64,000 nt of DNA from Cyclobacterium plantarum (GTDB taxonomy: Bacteria > Bacteroidota > Bacteroidia > Cytophagales > Cyclobacteriaceae), in the NCBI RefSeq assembly GCF_011290685.1, contig NZ_JAANYN010000010.1, forward strand, positions 124,001 through 188,000, in the 5' to 3' direction. Shown here in pieces: positions 36,470 to 47,100 of this stretch. How positions within the stretch are numbered: position 1 is the stretch's first letter; every line of letters begins with the position of its first letter. The notes beneath the pieces are model-generated. The model searched no databases. It was given only the letters and a program-made list of their open reading frames with translations, and was not told the DNA's origin. The translations under genes were made by a program, and so were the position numbers.

Positions 36470-37288
36470 ATGGAAGTATCCAATCCTTATTTGGGATACA
36501 AGATCCTTTTTGAGGCCATGGTGAAATTTTCTGCAGGTATATCCATGGCCAAAAAGCTGGAGGAAATATCTTTGGAAATCAGTTTACATTTAAAATACCT
36601 GCTGAATTTCCAGGACTTTAATTATTTCTTTATCGTAGGACAGGAGGTTGATTGCTTCTGGGTAAATCAAATGGGTAAAACCCGCTACCATACCTGCCAT
36701 CTGGATCAACTAGACCCTATCCATAAGCAGGTATTCGAAAGTGGGATACCAAAATATAACTATTGTGAGAAAAGTGACACCAGCACCCACGTCTGGAAAT
36801 TCTTTAATGAAAACAACCATTTCAGTCTGCTCAGCATCAGATCTCATATAGATAATCCATTTAATGAAAAAAGCATTCCAATTATCAAGGTGGTAAATAA
36901 AATGCTATCTGCCCGGATAGAGAACCTGAAAATGATACAATTGATCCATTTTCAAAACCAGGAATTGGAAAGCCTGACAACTGTATTACAATCTAAGAAT
37001 GCTGAAATCCAGGCATTAAACAATCAGCAGGAATCCATCATTATCGAAAAAACTACCCGATTAAAGGATTCCAATAAAAAATTAAAGGGGTTGATCCAGT
37101 TTAATTCTCACCAACTTAGAGAACCCCTTACGAGGGTAATCAGCTTGGTAGCTATTAAAGAAGACCTTCTGGTTGAAGAATACATCAGTGATATTTTACC
37201 CTTGCTATCCGAATCGGTCATGGATCTGGATCGGGCAATAATCGAAGTGATAGAAAGGTCTGAATTTTTTGATAAAGAAGAGAAGTAA
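36470..37288 (+). CDS. GAF-like sensor with histidine box but no ATPase domain
   Basis: A 272-residue cytoplasmic protein: a GAF-like region (about 10-150), a coiled coil (160-205), then a HisKA-type dimerisation domain with H214 in FNSHQLREPLTR. The frame stops after this domain: no N, G1 or G2 box is present. It could be a phosphotransfer partner or dimerise with a full kinase. The gene is 1 bp after the AhpD-like gene and 17 bp before the response regulator. No frameshift remains of an ATPase domain are visible. Confidence 0.75.
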   Translation: MEVSNPYLGYKILFEAMVKFSAGISMAKKLEEISLEISLHLKYLLNFQDFNYFFIVGQEVDCFWVNQMGKTRYHTCHLDQLDPIHKQVFESGIPKYNYCEKSDTSTHVWKFFNENNHFSLLSIRSHIDNPFNEKSIPIIKVVNKMLSARIENLKMIQLIHFQNQELESLTTVLQSKNAEIQALNNQQESIIIEKTTRLKDSNKKLKGLIQFNSHQLREPLTRVISLVAIKEDLLVEEYISDILPLLSESVMDLDRAIIEVIERSEFFDKEEK

Positions 37289-37305
37289 AAACGAATAGTA
37301 AGATT

Positions 37306-37689
37306 ATGAAAGTGTTTTTAATTGATGACCAGAAAATTACAAACGTATTGAACCGGAAGTATTTATCCATGATCCGGGAGGACCTTGATATTTTTGATTT
37401 TGATGATCCGGAATTGGCCATGGACGCATTGGAAAAGGAGAAACCAGCACTCATCTTTTTGGATTTAAACATGCCCATAGTCAGTGGATGGGACATCCTT
37501 TTATTCATGCGCAAAAGAAAAATTGAAATTCCGGTGATTATTCTGACTTCTTCAAGCAGCCAACAGGACAGAGAAAAGGCCAATCTGTTCCACAATGTTT
37601 TTTCTTTTCAACTAAAGCCTCTGACCAAAAGTGGTTTTACAGAATTGTTACAGGGGTATTACCTTCTAAGTGAATATAAACCGACCTAA
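37306..37689 (+). CDS. Single-domain response regulator
   Basis: A 127-residue receiver alone. Acidic pair DD at residues 5-6, phosphoacceptor D53 in LIFLDLNMP, the T/S in ILTSSSS and the K in LKPLT are all present, so it should be phosphorylatable. With no output domain it must act by binding a partner. It ends 27 bp from the stop of a convergent REC-PAS protein. Confidence 0.9.
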   Translation: MKVFLIDDQKITNVLNRKYLSMIREDLDIFDFDDPELAMDALEKEKPALIFLDLNMPIVSGWDILLFMRKRKIEIPVIILTSSSSQQDREKANLFHNVFSFQLKPLTKSGFTELLQGYYLLSEYKPT

Positions 37690-37715
37690 AAATAAATCAC
37701 CAGGAAATATCAAGA

Positions 37716-38738
37716 TTAGCTGCTGTCTTTTTCTTTCAGGCTTACCTTATCGGTTTTGTTTACAATATCCCTGATGATATCATCCAGTTCCTCAGCGGAA
37801 TCCATTATCATTTTACGAAAATTTTCCTTGCCAAAATCTTTTTCCAAACTATCCATGGCCATCACCAGGCTCATCAAACGGGCCAAAGGTGCCCTGACTA
37901 CATGAGATTGCATCCAGGCTATTTCCTGTAAACGTTTGTTTTGATCCTCTATGGCATGGATGTATTGCACCCTTTCGGTAATGTCATTGGCAAGCACGAC
38001 TTCAGCCTTTACTCCCTGGTAATCAATCACGTTGCTTTTTATTTCTACGGTAATGATTTCCCCGTTTTTCTTTCGGTGCTTGAATATTTTCGGTCCGGTT
38101 ATGGTTTTTCCCTCCCTTATGCCGGCGATCACCATTTCCAGCTTCGAAATTTCTTCCCTGGGTCTAATATCCCTGAGATTCATATTCAAAAACTCTTCCT
38201 TCGAATAGCCATAATGGTCTATGGCAGCCTTGTTTACATCCAGGAAGTCCAGGGTATCCATATCATACAAATACATGGGCTGGGGACTGAGCTGAAAAAG
38301 CTCCTTGTAGCGCTTTTCGGAGTCCTGTAACTGAGCGGAGATTTCGTTCCTACCTATGCTATAAACAATGCTTTTGTACAATGAGGTAGGGGACAGGTTA
38401 TCCTTCAGCAAATAATCAGAAACACCCAAAGTAAGGGATTTCATCCCGAATTCTATATTGGAATAACCCGTCAATACCAAAATACTCAAATCTCCAGCAA
38501 GTTCCTTGACCTTCAAAATCAGGGATTCTCCTTGTAAATCAGGTAAAGTTAAATCCAGAATGATTGCATCAAAATAGGTCGTCGGATCAATTAATTTTTC
38601 TCTTGCCTCTTCAAAGGTGTTGACCACGCACAGATCCAAATTAAGGATTTTCTCATGAAGATATTCCTCAATCAGTAAAATATCTCCCAGGTTATCTTCA
38701 ACCAACAATAAATGATACCCTTCCTGATCTTTCACCAT
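37716..38738 (-). CDS. REC-PAS protein with histidine box, no ATPase domain
   Basis: A 340-residue cytoplasmic protein: receiver (1-125, phosphoacceptor D62 in ILDLTLPDL), PAS (about 142-260) and a HisKA-type helix pair with H279 in QSHVVRAPLARL. It ends there; no ATPase domain follows. The H-box resembles that of the GAF protein at 36470. Such proteins may pass phosphate between receivers, or be targets of the large kinase that follows upstream on the same strand (gap 165 bp). Confidence 0.85.
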   Translation of the reverse strand: MVKDQEGYHLLLVEDNLGDILLIEEYLHEKILNLDLCVVNTFEEAREKLIDPTTYFDAIILDLTLPDLQGESLILKVKELAGDLSILVLTGYSNIEFGMKSLTLGVSDYLLKDNLSPTSLYKSIVYSIGRNEISAQLQDSEKRYKELFQLSPQPMYLYDMDTLDFLDVNKAAIDHYGYSKEEFLNMNLRDIRPREEISKLEMVIAGIREGKTITGPKIFKHRKKNGEIITVEIKSNVIDYQGVKAEVVLANDITERVQYIHAIEDQNKRLQEIAWMQSHVVRAPLARLMSLVMAMDSLEKDFGKENFRKMIMDSAEELDDIIRDIVNKTDKVSLKEKDSS

Positions 38739-38903
38739 TACAATCTACTAAAAAACAAACTTGGTTATGTCCTTAAAATTATGTCTAAATAATCGTTTGT
38801 TCGGTTGCTGTTATTTTTCTCGAATTTTTACTAATGTTTCAAAAACTCCTTAATTAAGAAAATAATTAATTTAAATCCAATCAATACATGAATTTTCTAA
38901 GAA

Positions 38904-41195
38904 TTAGTTCTCAAAATCTTTGGTTAAACCTGTAAGCCTGTTTTCACTTATTGTTTTAGGAAAGGTAAAGAAAAAGGTACTTCCTTTTCCCTCTACAGAA
39001 CTAAATCCTATGGTACCACCAAGGTTTTCAATTATTTTTTTACACATTGCCAACCCTATCCCCGACCCGGTAAATTTTTGTTTCTCATGTAATCTGGAAA
39101 ACAATATAAATACCTGGTCATGCAGGCCTTCCGGAATACCTATACCATTATCCTTTACACTAAACATCCAATAATCTTCATTTTCTTCCGCCTGAATATC
39201 AACCTCTGGTATGTGGCCTTCATTTTGATATTTCAAAGCATTATTGATCAGGTTTTGAAATACCTGACGGATAGGGGCGACGGGGATTATCAACCTCGGT
39301 AATTTTCCGAGACTGATGCGGGCATTTTTTTGTTGGATCAATTCTTTATGAAGCTGGAGAATATTGGAAACCAGTTCATCAATGGCCACTTCTTTTACCT
39401 TTTCTTCTATTCTTCCTGCCCTGGAATAGGTTAGAAGGTCCATGATAATGTTTTTCATGCGACTGGCTCCATCCACCGCAAAATGAATATACTGTTTTCC
39501 TTTTTCATCCAGTAAGGTCTGGTATTTTTTCTCTAATAATCCCATAAATCCAGTGATCATCCGCAAGGGTTCCTGCAAATCATGAGAAGCAATATATGCA
39601 AACTGCTCCAGCTCCTGATTGGAACGCTCCAGCTCCAAAGCCTTATCCTGAAGGGCCACATTGAGGCTTTTCAGATTTTCTTCTTTCTTTTTCGTATCGG
39701 TCACGTCCCTGGACATGCCAACAAGCCCTACCACTTTTCCATAACTGTCCTTCAAAGGTACCTTATTGGTCAACAACCAAACCTGTCTACCATTGCGATC
39801 ATGGTAATATTCCTCCACATTCAATATCGGCTCACCATCACGTAGAATCTGCCTGTCATAAGCATCCATCCCCGTGGCAATTTCCTCGGGGAAATAATCG
39901 TAAACCGTTTTACCCAGGGTCTCTTCCTCGCTTGTACTACCTAAAAGGTTTTCATACTGAAACCTGTTGTTGATAATATGCCTTCCATCGGTATCCTTAA
40001 CATAAATCTGAATTGGCAAATTATCTATGATGGCCCGCAACAAAGAACGCTCCTTTATCAATGCTTCATCAACAAGCTTTTTCTCAGTAATGTCATAGCC
40101 TACCCATATGTACTGATAAGCTATGTCCTGATTGTCTTTAAACGGGATCATTATGGTGTCTACCCAGAATACCCCACCGTCTTTTGTTTTCCCCTTCAAT
40201 TCCCCCCTCCAGATTCTCCCGGAATAAGTCGCATCCCAGCAATCCTGGATCAGTTGCTCATCACTTTCATCATAAAGTACCCTGAGGGAATGCTGGTCCA
40301 GACCGGATTTATCGAAACCTGAAATTTCCTGAAATTTCAGGTTGACATATTCTACCTTCCTTTCCCTATCAAGTATCATCACCAAACAAGACTCATCCAA
40401 AGCAAACCGGTAATCAGACAAATCCTTAAGGCTTTCCAGAAGTTGCTCTTCTGCTTCCACTCTATTGGTTATGTCATTGATCAACACCATAGAACAACTT
40501 CTTCCTGCTATTTCTACCAAATGCCCTGTAATCTCCACCAGCATCAACTCACCTGCTTTGTTTAAATGCCGCCAGACTTTTTGGTGAATAGTACCATAAA
40601 TATCCCCACCTTTGGTGTGCTTCTCAATCAGGGGGATGTCTTCTACAGGCCTGATATCCCTGATATTTAAGCTTAAAAATTCTTCCCTACTGTATCCATA
40701 TTTCAACAAGGCCTGCCTGTTGACATCGATAATATTGAGGCTTCCAAATTCCCAGGTGAACATGGGCATTGGATTGTCTTGAAACAGAATCTTGTAGAGA
40801 TCACCTCTATCAGAAAAAAGCTCCGGCTGTTGGGTCAGGCCCGGAACATCAAGCGATTCTATTGAACCACAATAGCGCATAGCATCACCATCCTGTACAA
40901 GCCTGGCTCTGACTATAACCCGGGAACCCGATAGGAGTTCCAGCACCTCAAGAAAAGCCTGACCGGCATTCAGGAAATTCCCAAGGGCATGTGTGAGCAT
41001 AGTAGAAAAATCGGGTTTGAATTTACCCTTTAAGAATGATATGGATACCGGTGCAACCTGGGAAATTTGAAGGATCTCCCTGCCAATGGCACAACAACTA
41101 AAAGACTGATTGGCAGGATCTATTTCCCAGGCACCTACTCCGGTAAGTTTTAATACTTTGGACCAATGCCTGTCTCCTTCTTTTTGATTAACCAT
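38904..41195 (-). CDS. Multi-PAS sensor histidine kinase
   Basis: A 763-residue soluble kinase. Three PAS domains are readable (about 125-245, 255-375, 380-500), with a further PAS-like stretch at the N-terminus. The HisKA domain has SHDLQEPL (H around 537); the ATPase domain has the N box NLINNALKY, DNGIGIP and GSGIGLAMCKKI. No membrane helices, so it senses the cytoplasm (redox, light or ligand). It is the only complete kinase near the receiver and the two ATPase-less proteins and may drive them. It starts 38 bp after the SMP-30 gene. Confidence 0.92.
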   Translation of the reverse strand: MVNQKEGDRHWSKVLKLTGVGAWEIDPANQSFSCCAIGREILQISQVAPVSISFLKGKFKPDFSTMLTHALGNFLNAGQAFLEVLELLSGSRVIVRARLVQDGDAMRYCGSIESLDVPGLTQQPELFSDRGDLYKILFQDNPMPMFTWEFGSLNIIDVNRQALLKYGYSREEFLSLNIRDIRPVEDIPLIEKHTKGGDIYGTIHQKVWRHLNKAGELMLVEITGHLVEIAGRSCSMVLINDITNRVEAEEQLLESLKDLSDYRFALDESCLVMILDRERKVEYVNLKFQEISGFDKSGLDQHSLRVLYDESDEQLIQDCWDATYSGRIWRGELKGKTKDGGVFWVDTIMIPFKDNQDIAYQYIWVGYDITEKKLVDEALIKERSLLRAIIDNLPIQIYVKDTDGRHIINNRFQYENLLGSTSEEETLGKTVYDYFPEEIATGMDAYDRQILRDGEPILNVEEYYHDRNGRQVWLLTNKVPLKDSYGKVVGLVGMSRDVTDTKKKEENLKSLNVALQDKALELERSNQELEQFAYIASHDLQEPLRMITGFMGLLEKKYQTLLDEKGKQYIHFAVDGASRMKNIIMDLLTYSRAGRIEEKVKEVAIDELVSNILQLHKELIQQKNARISLGKLPRLIIPVAPIRQVFQNLINNALKYQNEGHIPEVDIQAEENEDYWMFSVKDNGIGIPEGLHDQVFILFSRLHEKQKFTGSGIGLAMCKKIIENLGGTIGFSSVEGKGSTFFFTFPKTISENRLTGLTKDFEN

Positions 41196-41233
41196 GATTT
41201 CAGTAAAAAATGAATGAGGGCACTATTCCCAAC

Positions 41234-42178
41234 TTATTTATCAAAAGCTCTTCCTGCTTCTTCCGATCTAAAACGATCTATGTTGCCATTATCCTGGAGG
41301 GTGACATAAGCTGTTTTTCCATCTGCCCCTCCGAAGGCAATGTTGGAAGGTTTTTTCCCGGATACGGCAAATTCTTTCAACAATTCCCCATCAGGAGACA
41401 ATTTCACTATGGTACCCTTTCCATGCCTTGTGATGAACAGGTTACCTTGCACATCTACACGCATGCCATCCATTCCAAAATCATCAAAAGAATGAATCAG
41501 TCGTTTATTGGAAATATCCCCCTTTTCATCCAGGTCGTAAGCCCAGACCTTCCGCTGCACTGATTCATTAACATACAGGGTCCTGTTATCGGGACTAACT
41601 TCAATGCCATTCGTGGTACCCATATCAGCTTCCAAAAGTACAAACCGACCATCCAGGCCTACCCTCCAGATCTGTCCTGTACTTTCGGCCCAGTTGGGAT
41701 CACTGGCAAATAAAATATCATTATCCATTATGGCCAGGTCATTTGGCTGGTTCAGTTCATCATGGTGGGCGTATACGGAAATCTCCCGGGATGCCATGTC
41801 TACTTTTAATACATTGTGACCGGTATAATCTGCAATCAGCATCTCTCCCTTGCTGTTGAAACGAATCCCGTTTCCTGTGCTTCCCTCCGGAAGGTTAACA
41901 AACAGGCTTGCTTCACCATCCGGCGTAACCTTACCAATAGTACCTGCCTCTCCAAAATTTACCACATAAACATTTCCTTCTTTATCCACTGCAGGTCCTT
42001 CAATGCCAGTAGTAAATTCACTATTCCTGGTAAACGGCTCACTTGTATAAAATTCTTCCTGGTCCTTCATATCTACGGAATTGGCTTTTTCGTTTTTCCC
42101 GGCACATGCGCCCAATACCAAAAATAAAAGTAGCGCAGTCCAGGTTTTTTCTTTCGTAAGTAACATATTGAATGGCAT
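41234..42178 (-). CDS. SMP-30/gluconolactonase/LRE family lipoprotein
   Basis: A 314-residue protein with a lipoprotein signal ending LVLGACAG (cysteine at about 25), so it is membrane anchored in the periplasm. The mature six-bladed propeller shows GIEGPAVDKEGNVYVVNF, the AIMDNDILFASDP and NGIEVSPDNRTLYVNES blocks of the SMP-30 family (Ca/Zn lactonases). A lactonase would fit after the sugar dehydrogenases, opening the lactone they form; this is inferred. Start ATG 42178, or 42166 four residues later. Confidence 0.86.
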   Translation of the reverse strand: MPFNMLLTKEKTWTALLLFLVLGACAGKNEKANSVDMKDQEEFYTSEPFTRNSEFTTGIEGPAVDKEGNVYVVNFGEAGTIGKVTPDGEASLFVNLPEGSTGNGIRFNSKGEMLIADYTGHNVLKVDMASREISVYAHHDELNQPNDLAIMDNDILFASDPNWAESTGQIWRVGLDGRFVLLEADMGTTNGIEVSPDNRTLYVNESVQRKVWAYDLDEKGDISNKRLIHSFDDFGMDGMRVDVQGNLFITRHGKGTIVKLSPDGELLKEFAVSGKKPSNIAFGGADGKTAYVTLQDNGNIDRFRSEEAGRAFDK

Positions 42179-42295
42179 TAATATACAATATACATCATAT
42201 CAAATTTAACCAAAAATAGCAGCATTACACCTTCTGGCATAAAGTGAATTTACACAAAAATAAGAATTAAAAATTTTTGATACCCAAAAATTTCA

Positions 42296-42314
42296 TTGGT
42301 CCGAAGTGGACCAA
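42296..42314. promoter_or_regulatory. TTGGTCC-N5-GGACCAA dyad upstream of RidA/BASS
   Basis: A perfect 7-bp inverted repeat (42296-42302 and 42308-42314) with a 5-nt centre, 130 bp before the RidA start in the divergent gap with the SMP-30 gene. It looks like a dimeric repressor site; no regulator is assigned. Confidence 0.45.
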
Positions 42315-42443
42315 AAATTCCGAGCTATAGATTCTCCGTTTGGACAAGACTTGGGGGCATTGTACCGGAAGTATTTGGAGAAAAAAATTTATTCCCATAT
42401 ATTCAATGGTTTTAATGCTTACCATAAATCGACACCTACAATC

Positions 42444-42905
42444 ATGGAAAAAATGAAAAGAAGAAGTACCATCAAAAAATTATTTGCCAGCCTTGCAGGA
42501 ATAGCGGGAGTTGGATCGGTAGCCCATGCCAGTACCGATGGGGCACCTGAAAAGGAAGCTTTTAACATTCAGGAGGAACAGGATGTGCCCTTGTTTTCCG
42601 GAGCAACCAAATTGGGAAATACCGTCTACATCGCAGGAAAAGGTGCTCATTTTGAAGGTGATATCAAAGCCCACACCGACCATGTACTCAAGGAACTGGA
42701 GAAAGAACTGGTCAAGGCAGGTAGTTCCATGGAGAAAGTACTGAAAGTTAATGTTTACCTGCACGATTTAAGCGATTATAAGGGTATGAATGAGGTGTTT
42801 AGGGGAAGATTTGGAAGCAAACCACCCGTTCGTACGACTGTCGCCACATATGGGGGTGTACCAGGTGATTCTCTGGTGGAAATGGACTGCATAGCCTATA
42901 TATAA
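42444..42905 (+). CDS. Exported RidA family protein, third copy
   Basis: A 153-residue protein: twin-arginine-type signal (MEKMKRRSTIKKLFASLAG) followed by a RidA domain. The RidA arginine is R130 in PPVRTTVATYG, and VEMDCIAYI ends the barrel. It is less like the RidAs of sets A and B than those are to each other. The ATG at 42444 is used; the earlier GTG (42306) would place 46 non-signal residues in front of the Tat motif. It precedes the BASS transporter by 44-50 bp. Confidence 0.85.
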   Translation: MEKMKRRSTIKKLFASLAGIAGVGSVAHASTDGAPEKEAFNIQEEQDVPLFSGATKLGNTVYIAGKGAHFEGDIKAHTDHVLKELEKELVKAGSSMEKVLKVNVYLHDLSDYKGMNEVFRGRFGSKPPVRTTVATYGGVPGDSLVEMDCIAYI

Positions 42906-42949
42906 ACACCAATTTATTCAGCTTTTAAATCCCGACCCTTAAAACCCAT

Positions 42950-44038
42950 TTGACCTTGAAAAAAGAAAAACTTTTCAAAACCATCATTGGAGCAGGACTA
43001 TTGTGCCTGCTCCTTGCTTTCATTATGATCATTTCAGGAATGATTGCTGCTGCAGGTCCGATTCTTATCCTGTTTTTTGTATTCCTGGGTATTGGTTTCC
43101 GTGGTTTTCAAAAGCTTAAAGGTTTTACCTACACTACCATGATTTTTGCCGGGGTGACAGCAGCCATGTACTACCCGGAATATTTTGTAGAATACAAGGG
43201 CTATTCCTACAGCAATCTGATAACCCCCCTGATTCAGATCATAATGTTTGGGATGGGTACTTCCATGTCCATAAAGGACTTTGCCGGAGTGGCCAAAATG
43301 CCCAGAGGAGTATTTATCGGTTTGCTATCTCAGTTTACCATCATGCCCCTTTTGGGCTTTATCCTTGCCAGCCTGAGCAATTTCCCTGCAGAAATAGCTG
43401 CCGGATTGGTACTGATTGGCTGTTCACCAAGTGGGCTTGCTTCAAACGTGATGAGCTACCTGGCAAAAGCCAACCTGGCACTTTCAATTACCATTACCGC
43501 AATCTCCACCCTGCTTGCTCCATTTATGACGCCGCTTCTGATGAAACTTCTGGCAGGAGAATTTGTGGAAATTGACGTGCTGGACATGATGTGGAGCATT
43601 ATCAAAATGGTCATTATCCCCATTGGGGCCGGATTGTTGTTCAACCGATTTTTAAGCGGCAAAGCCAAATGGCTGGATGATGCCATGCCTTTGGTGTCTA
43701 TGATCGGCATCGGCGTAATTATCGTCATCATTACAGCTGCAGGCCGGGACAGTTTACTGGATATAGGAGGATTGTTGATCATCCTGGTTTTTATCCATAA
43801 TGTCATGGGCTATAACCTGGGTTTCTGGGTTAGCAAATGGCTTGGACTTTCCGAAAAAGATGCCCGTACGGTGGCCCTGGAAGTAGGCATGCAAAATGGT
43901 GGATTGGCATCAGGCCTGGCCAAGGAAATGGGTAAAATCGCCACCGTAGGTCTGGCCCCGGCAGTTTTTGGACCTTTGATGAACATTACAGGTTCCGTGT
44001 TGGCATCCTATTGGCACAGAAAACCACCAAAAGAATAA
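42950..44038 (+). CDS. BASS family transporter (bile acid:sodium symporter type)
   Basis: A 362-residue inner-membrane carrier with about nine to ten helices. IGCSPSGLASNVMSYLAKANLALS (about residues 156-179) and EVGMQNGGLASGLA (about 310) are the family's crossing-helix motifs. BASS members import bile acids, pantoate and keto acids with sodium. No ATG lies at the beginning: translation must start at TTG 42950 or, more naturally, TTG 42956 (then KKEKLFKT). It is next to RidA, so a keto acid is a fair guess. A long dyad terminator follows. Confidence 0.85.
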   Translation: MTLKKEKLFKTIIGAGLLCLLLAFIMIISGMIAAAGPILILFFVFLGIGFRGFQKLKGFTYTTMIFAGVTAAMYYPEYFVEYKGYSYSNLITPLIQIIMFGMGTSMSIKDFAGVAKMPRGVFIGLLSQFTIMPLLGFILASLSNFPAEIAAGLVLIGCSPSGLASNVMSYLAKANLALSITITAISTLLAPFMTPLLMKLLAGEFVEIDVLDMMWSIIKMVIIPIGAGLLFNRFLSGKAKWLDDAMPLVSMIGIGVIIVIITAAGRDSLLDIGGLLIILVFIHNVMGYNLGFWVSKWLGLSEKDARTVALEVGMQNGGLASGLAKEMGKIATVGLAPAVFGPLMNITGSVLASYWHRKPPKE

Positions 44039-44056
44039 AAATATCTTGACCAAAAA

Positions 44057-44091
44057 AATCTTTTCCAAAGTTCGGAACTTTGGAAAAGATT
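44057..44091. terminator. Perfect 35-bp dyad between convergent genes
   Basis: Two 17-bp arms (44057-44073 and 44075-44091), exactly complementary, around one G. It sits 18 bp after the BASS stop and 14 bp from the stop of the convergent FG-GAP gene and is rich in A/T at its ends, fitting a bidirectional terminator. Confidence 0.7.
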
Positions 44092-44104
44092 AAATTTCAA
44101 TTAG

Positions 44105-47100
44105 CTATTTATTTCTCGAAGTAAAGACCCTTATTTTACCATCATTTTGTGCAAATACAAAATATTGTTTTCCCTGCACCTGTAGTTCTTTTATATCCCT
44201 GACTTCCCCCGGAATATGCAGACCGCTGTTGATATGCGGCAAAAGCCTCCAGGTTTCAGCATCATCCATCGCATATACAAAGCCAGGATTGGCATCCAAT
44301 CTGCCCGTGCTGACCCTGGTCTTGCTCAGATTTCCACCTGTAAATAATACAGGATTGGCCTGACCCGGAACCCTGGCCTTTTGCACGGCATAAAGGGGAG
44401 AAAATTGAATCGATTCAGGCAACAGCTTTTCGGTAAATCTACCCTCCCCGTCATTTTCCAAAAACAAGGATTTCAATCTAAAGGCAGCCAAAGTATCTGC
44501 TTCTACCATACCCAAGGCTTCTAGAATTTCACTAACATCAGCCTGGGCAAATGAGCGGTAGTCCGGGAATTTCCCTTTCATCATTGGCAATTGTCCTATC
44601 ATTTCATCCCTGCTGAATGCAAAAGCATTTGTATCCGCCTTGTAGTAGGTCAATATGGGATCGTTTCGCCCATTGTTGTCAAAATCCTTGTAAATTACCT
44701 GCATGGGTTGTTCATGACTTGCCTGGTAAACCGTATTCTTTCCGTAATTTCCCGCCAGAATATCTACATCCCCATCTCCATCCATATCCTTCACATGCAG
44801 GCTCAGCCACCAGCCTTTGGTCCGCTCGGAAAGCTCCTTTTGGGTAAGCTCGAAACGGCCCCCTTCCAGTTTGTAAACCTGAATCCCCATCCATTCTCCG
44901 GCCAGGACCAATTCTACTTTACCATCCCCGTCGGTGTCTGCAAAACAGGCATCACTTACCAGACCAGGAGCAAGCAATTCATTGCTGTATTGGGCCGTGA
45001 CATCCTGGAAATGCCCCTTACCATCATTTAATAACAAATAACTACGTGGAGCTTCCGGGTATCTTCCCGGCAAATACCTGCCTCCTACAAATAAATCTGG
45101 AAATCCATCCTCATTGATATCAGCCACGGTTACAGCACTTCCGCTGAACAACATTTCCGGAAGCGCATCCTCAGATCGAATTAAATTTCCTTCCCCGTCA
45201 TTCAGGTACAACCGGTCCTGATAAGCAGGGTGATTTTCAGAAAAGTCAATGCCCCCGCTGACCACATACAGGTCAGGGAAATTATCTCCATTGGCATCCA
45301 GCCAAACAGCATCCGTATCGGTAGCAAGGCTGTCTTCCTGTAAGGCAATTTGTCTGGATGCTGAAAAATTCCCCTTTCTATCCTGAACAAAAAGTTTGCC
45401 TGCCTGGTCTTTTCCCCCACCAATGAACAGATCCTGAAGCCCGTCTCCATCTACATCTGCAATGGCCATTTTCGGACCCAGAGAGCCCATGGTATTTGGC
45501 ATCAGCCTGTCTTGAGTGAAATCCAGAAAATTACTTTCCTGATGAATAAAATCCAGCCCCAGGGCATTATCAACTTCAACCAGCCATTTTTCATTTGTCT
45601 GCCTGTCAAGGGGTTTTGCCCCAGCTTCCCGCTGGTCCAATAGTATGGTTTGGTTAACTTCAAGATCACGAAGCACCTGGTAAGCAGCACCTGGCCACCA
45701 GACTTCCAGGCTATCGACCCGATTCTGATTTCCTAAACCAAAAACCAATTCATGATCTACGGAAGATTGATAACCCCTGACAGGTATCATTTCCTGAAGG
45801 AAACTTTGACCTCCGGCATGAACCACCACCTTACTTCCAATACCGGATGTGTTGTTACCCATTCCATCAAGTCTGACTTTAAGGTAGGCATGGTCAAAAA
45901 GCCTTTCACTATTGTTCCGGTAAATACTTACCGCGTCATTGGTATGACAAACGATCAGGTCCAGGTCTCCATCACCATCCAAATCTGCGTAAGCGGATGC
46001 GTTGGAAACCGTTTCCTTATCCAGCCCCCAGTCCCGGGCCATATTTTTAAAGGTAAGGTCACCCTGATTGTGGTATAGGTAATTTCTGACATAAATAGGT
46101 GGCATTTTGTCAATCAATTCGGTCAGTGCCTCCTCCTTGCCGGACTGATTGGATTTGATCCTTTCGCTGACCATATAATTCAAAAAATCCATGTCCAGGT
46201 AATTTCTGGCATAACCATTACTTATAAATACATCTTTCCAACCATCGTTGTCAAAATCAGCAGCCAACACTGCCCAACTCCAATCGGAATGGGCAATGCC
46301 ACTGTAATGACCCAGTTCAATAAAATTTCCCGCTCCCTTGTTAAGTTGGAACATGTTGCGCATGGATTGGGCATGAAATCCCTTGTTTAACAGTTCCCTG
46401 TATTTGTCATAATTTTCAGGACCAAGAATGGATTTTTGGTTGAAATTGTATTCGGGCATCATGTCCATGGTAAGCAGATCTGGAAGCAAATCGTTGTTCA
46501 TGTCAGCCGCATCCGCACCCATGGAAAAAAGGGAGACATGCCCCATGTGCTCCCTTACTACTTCTTCAAATGTCCCATCCTGTTGGTTGAAATACAGGTA
46601 ATCCTCTTCATTGTAATCATTGCTTACATAAATATCCAACCAACCATCATCATTAAAATCACTTACCGTAACGGCAAGCCCAAAACCAAGAACATTGTCA
46701 ATAATCCCACTCTCCCGGGTGACATCCGTGAAGCGGTTCTGATCATTCCGGTACAATTTATCCCCCAAAAAAGCTCCGGTTCTCTTTTTATAAGAGCCAT
46801 CAATTCTGCTGAAGCCTGCATATTCCTGGGTGGAGTGGTTCAATAGAAACATATCCAGATCTCCATCATTGTCATAGTCAAAAAAAGAAGCCTGGGTAGA
46901 ATAACCAGGATCATCCAGGCCAAATTCCGCTGCGGCTTCTCTAAAAGTCAGGTCTCCCTGATTGATGAATAGCAGATTTTTCCGGTTATCGGGGTCATTG
47001 GCGGCAGATCGGCAAACATAAATATCCAATAATCCATCCCCATTGACATCTGCCATGGTGGTTCCGGTATTCCACAAGCCTGCTGCCGCAACGCCGGCTT

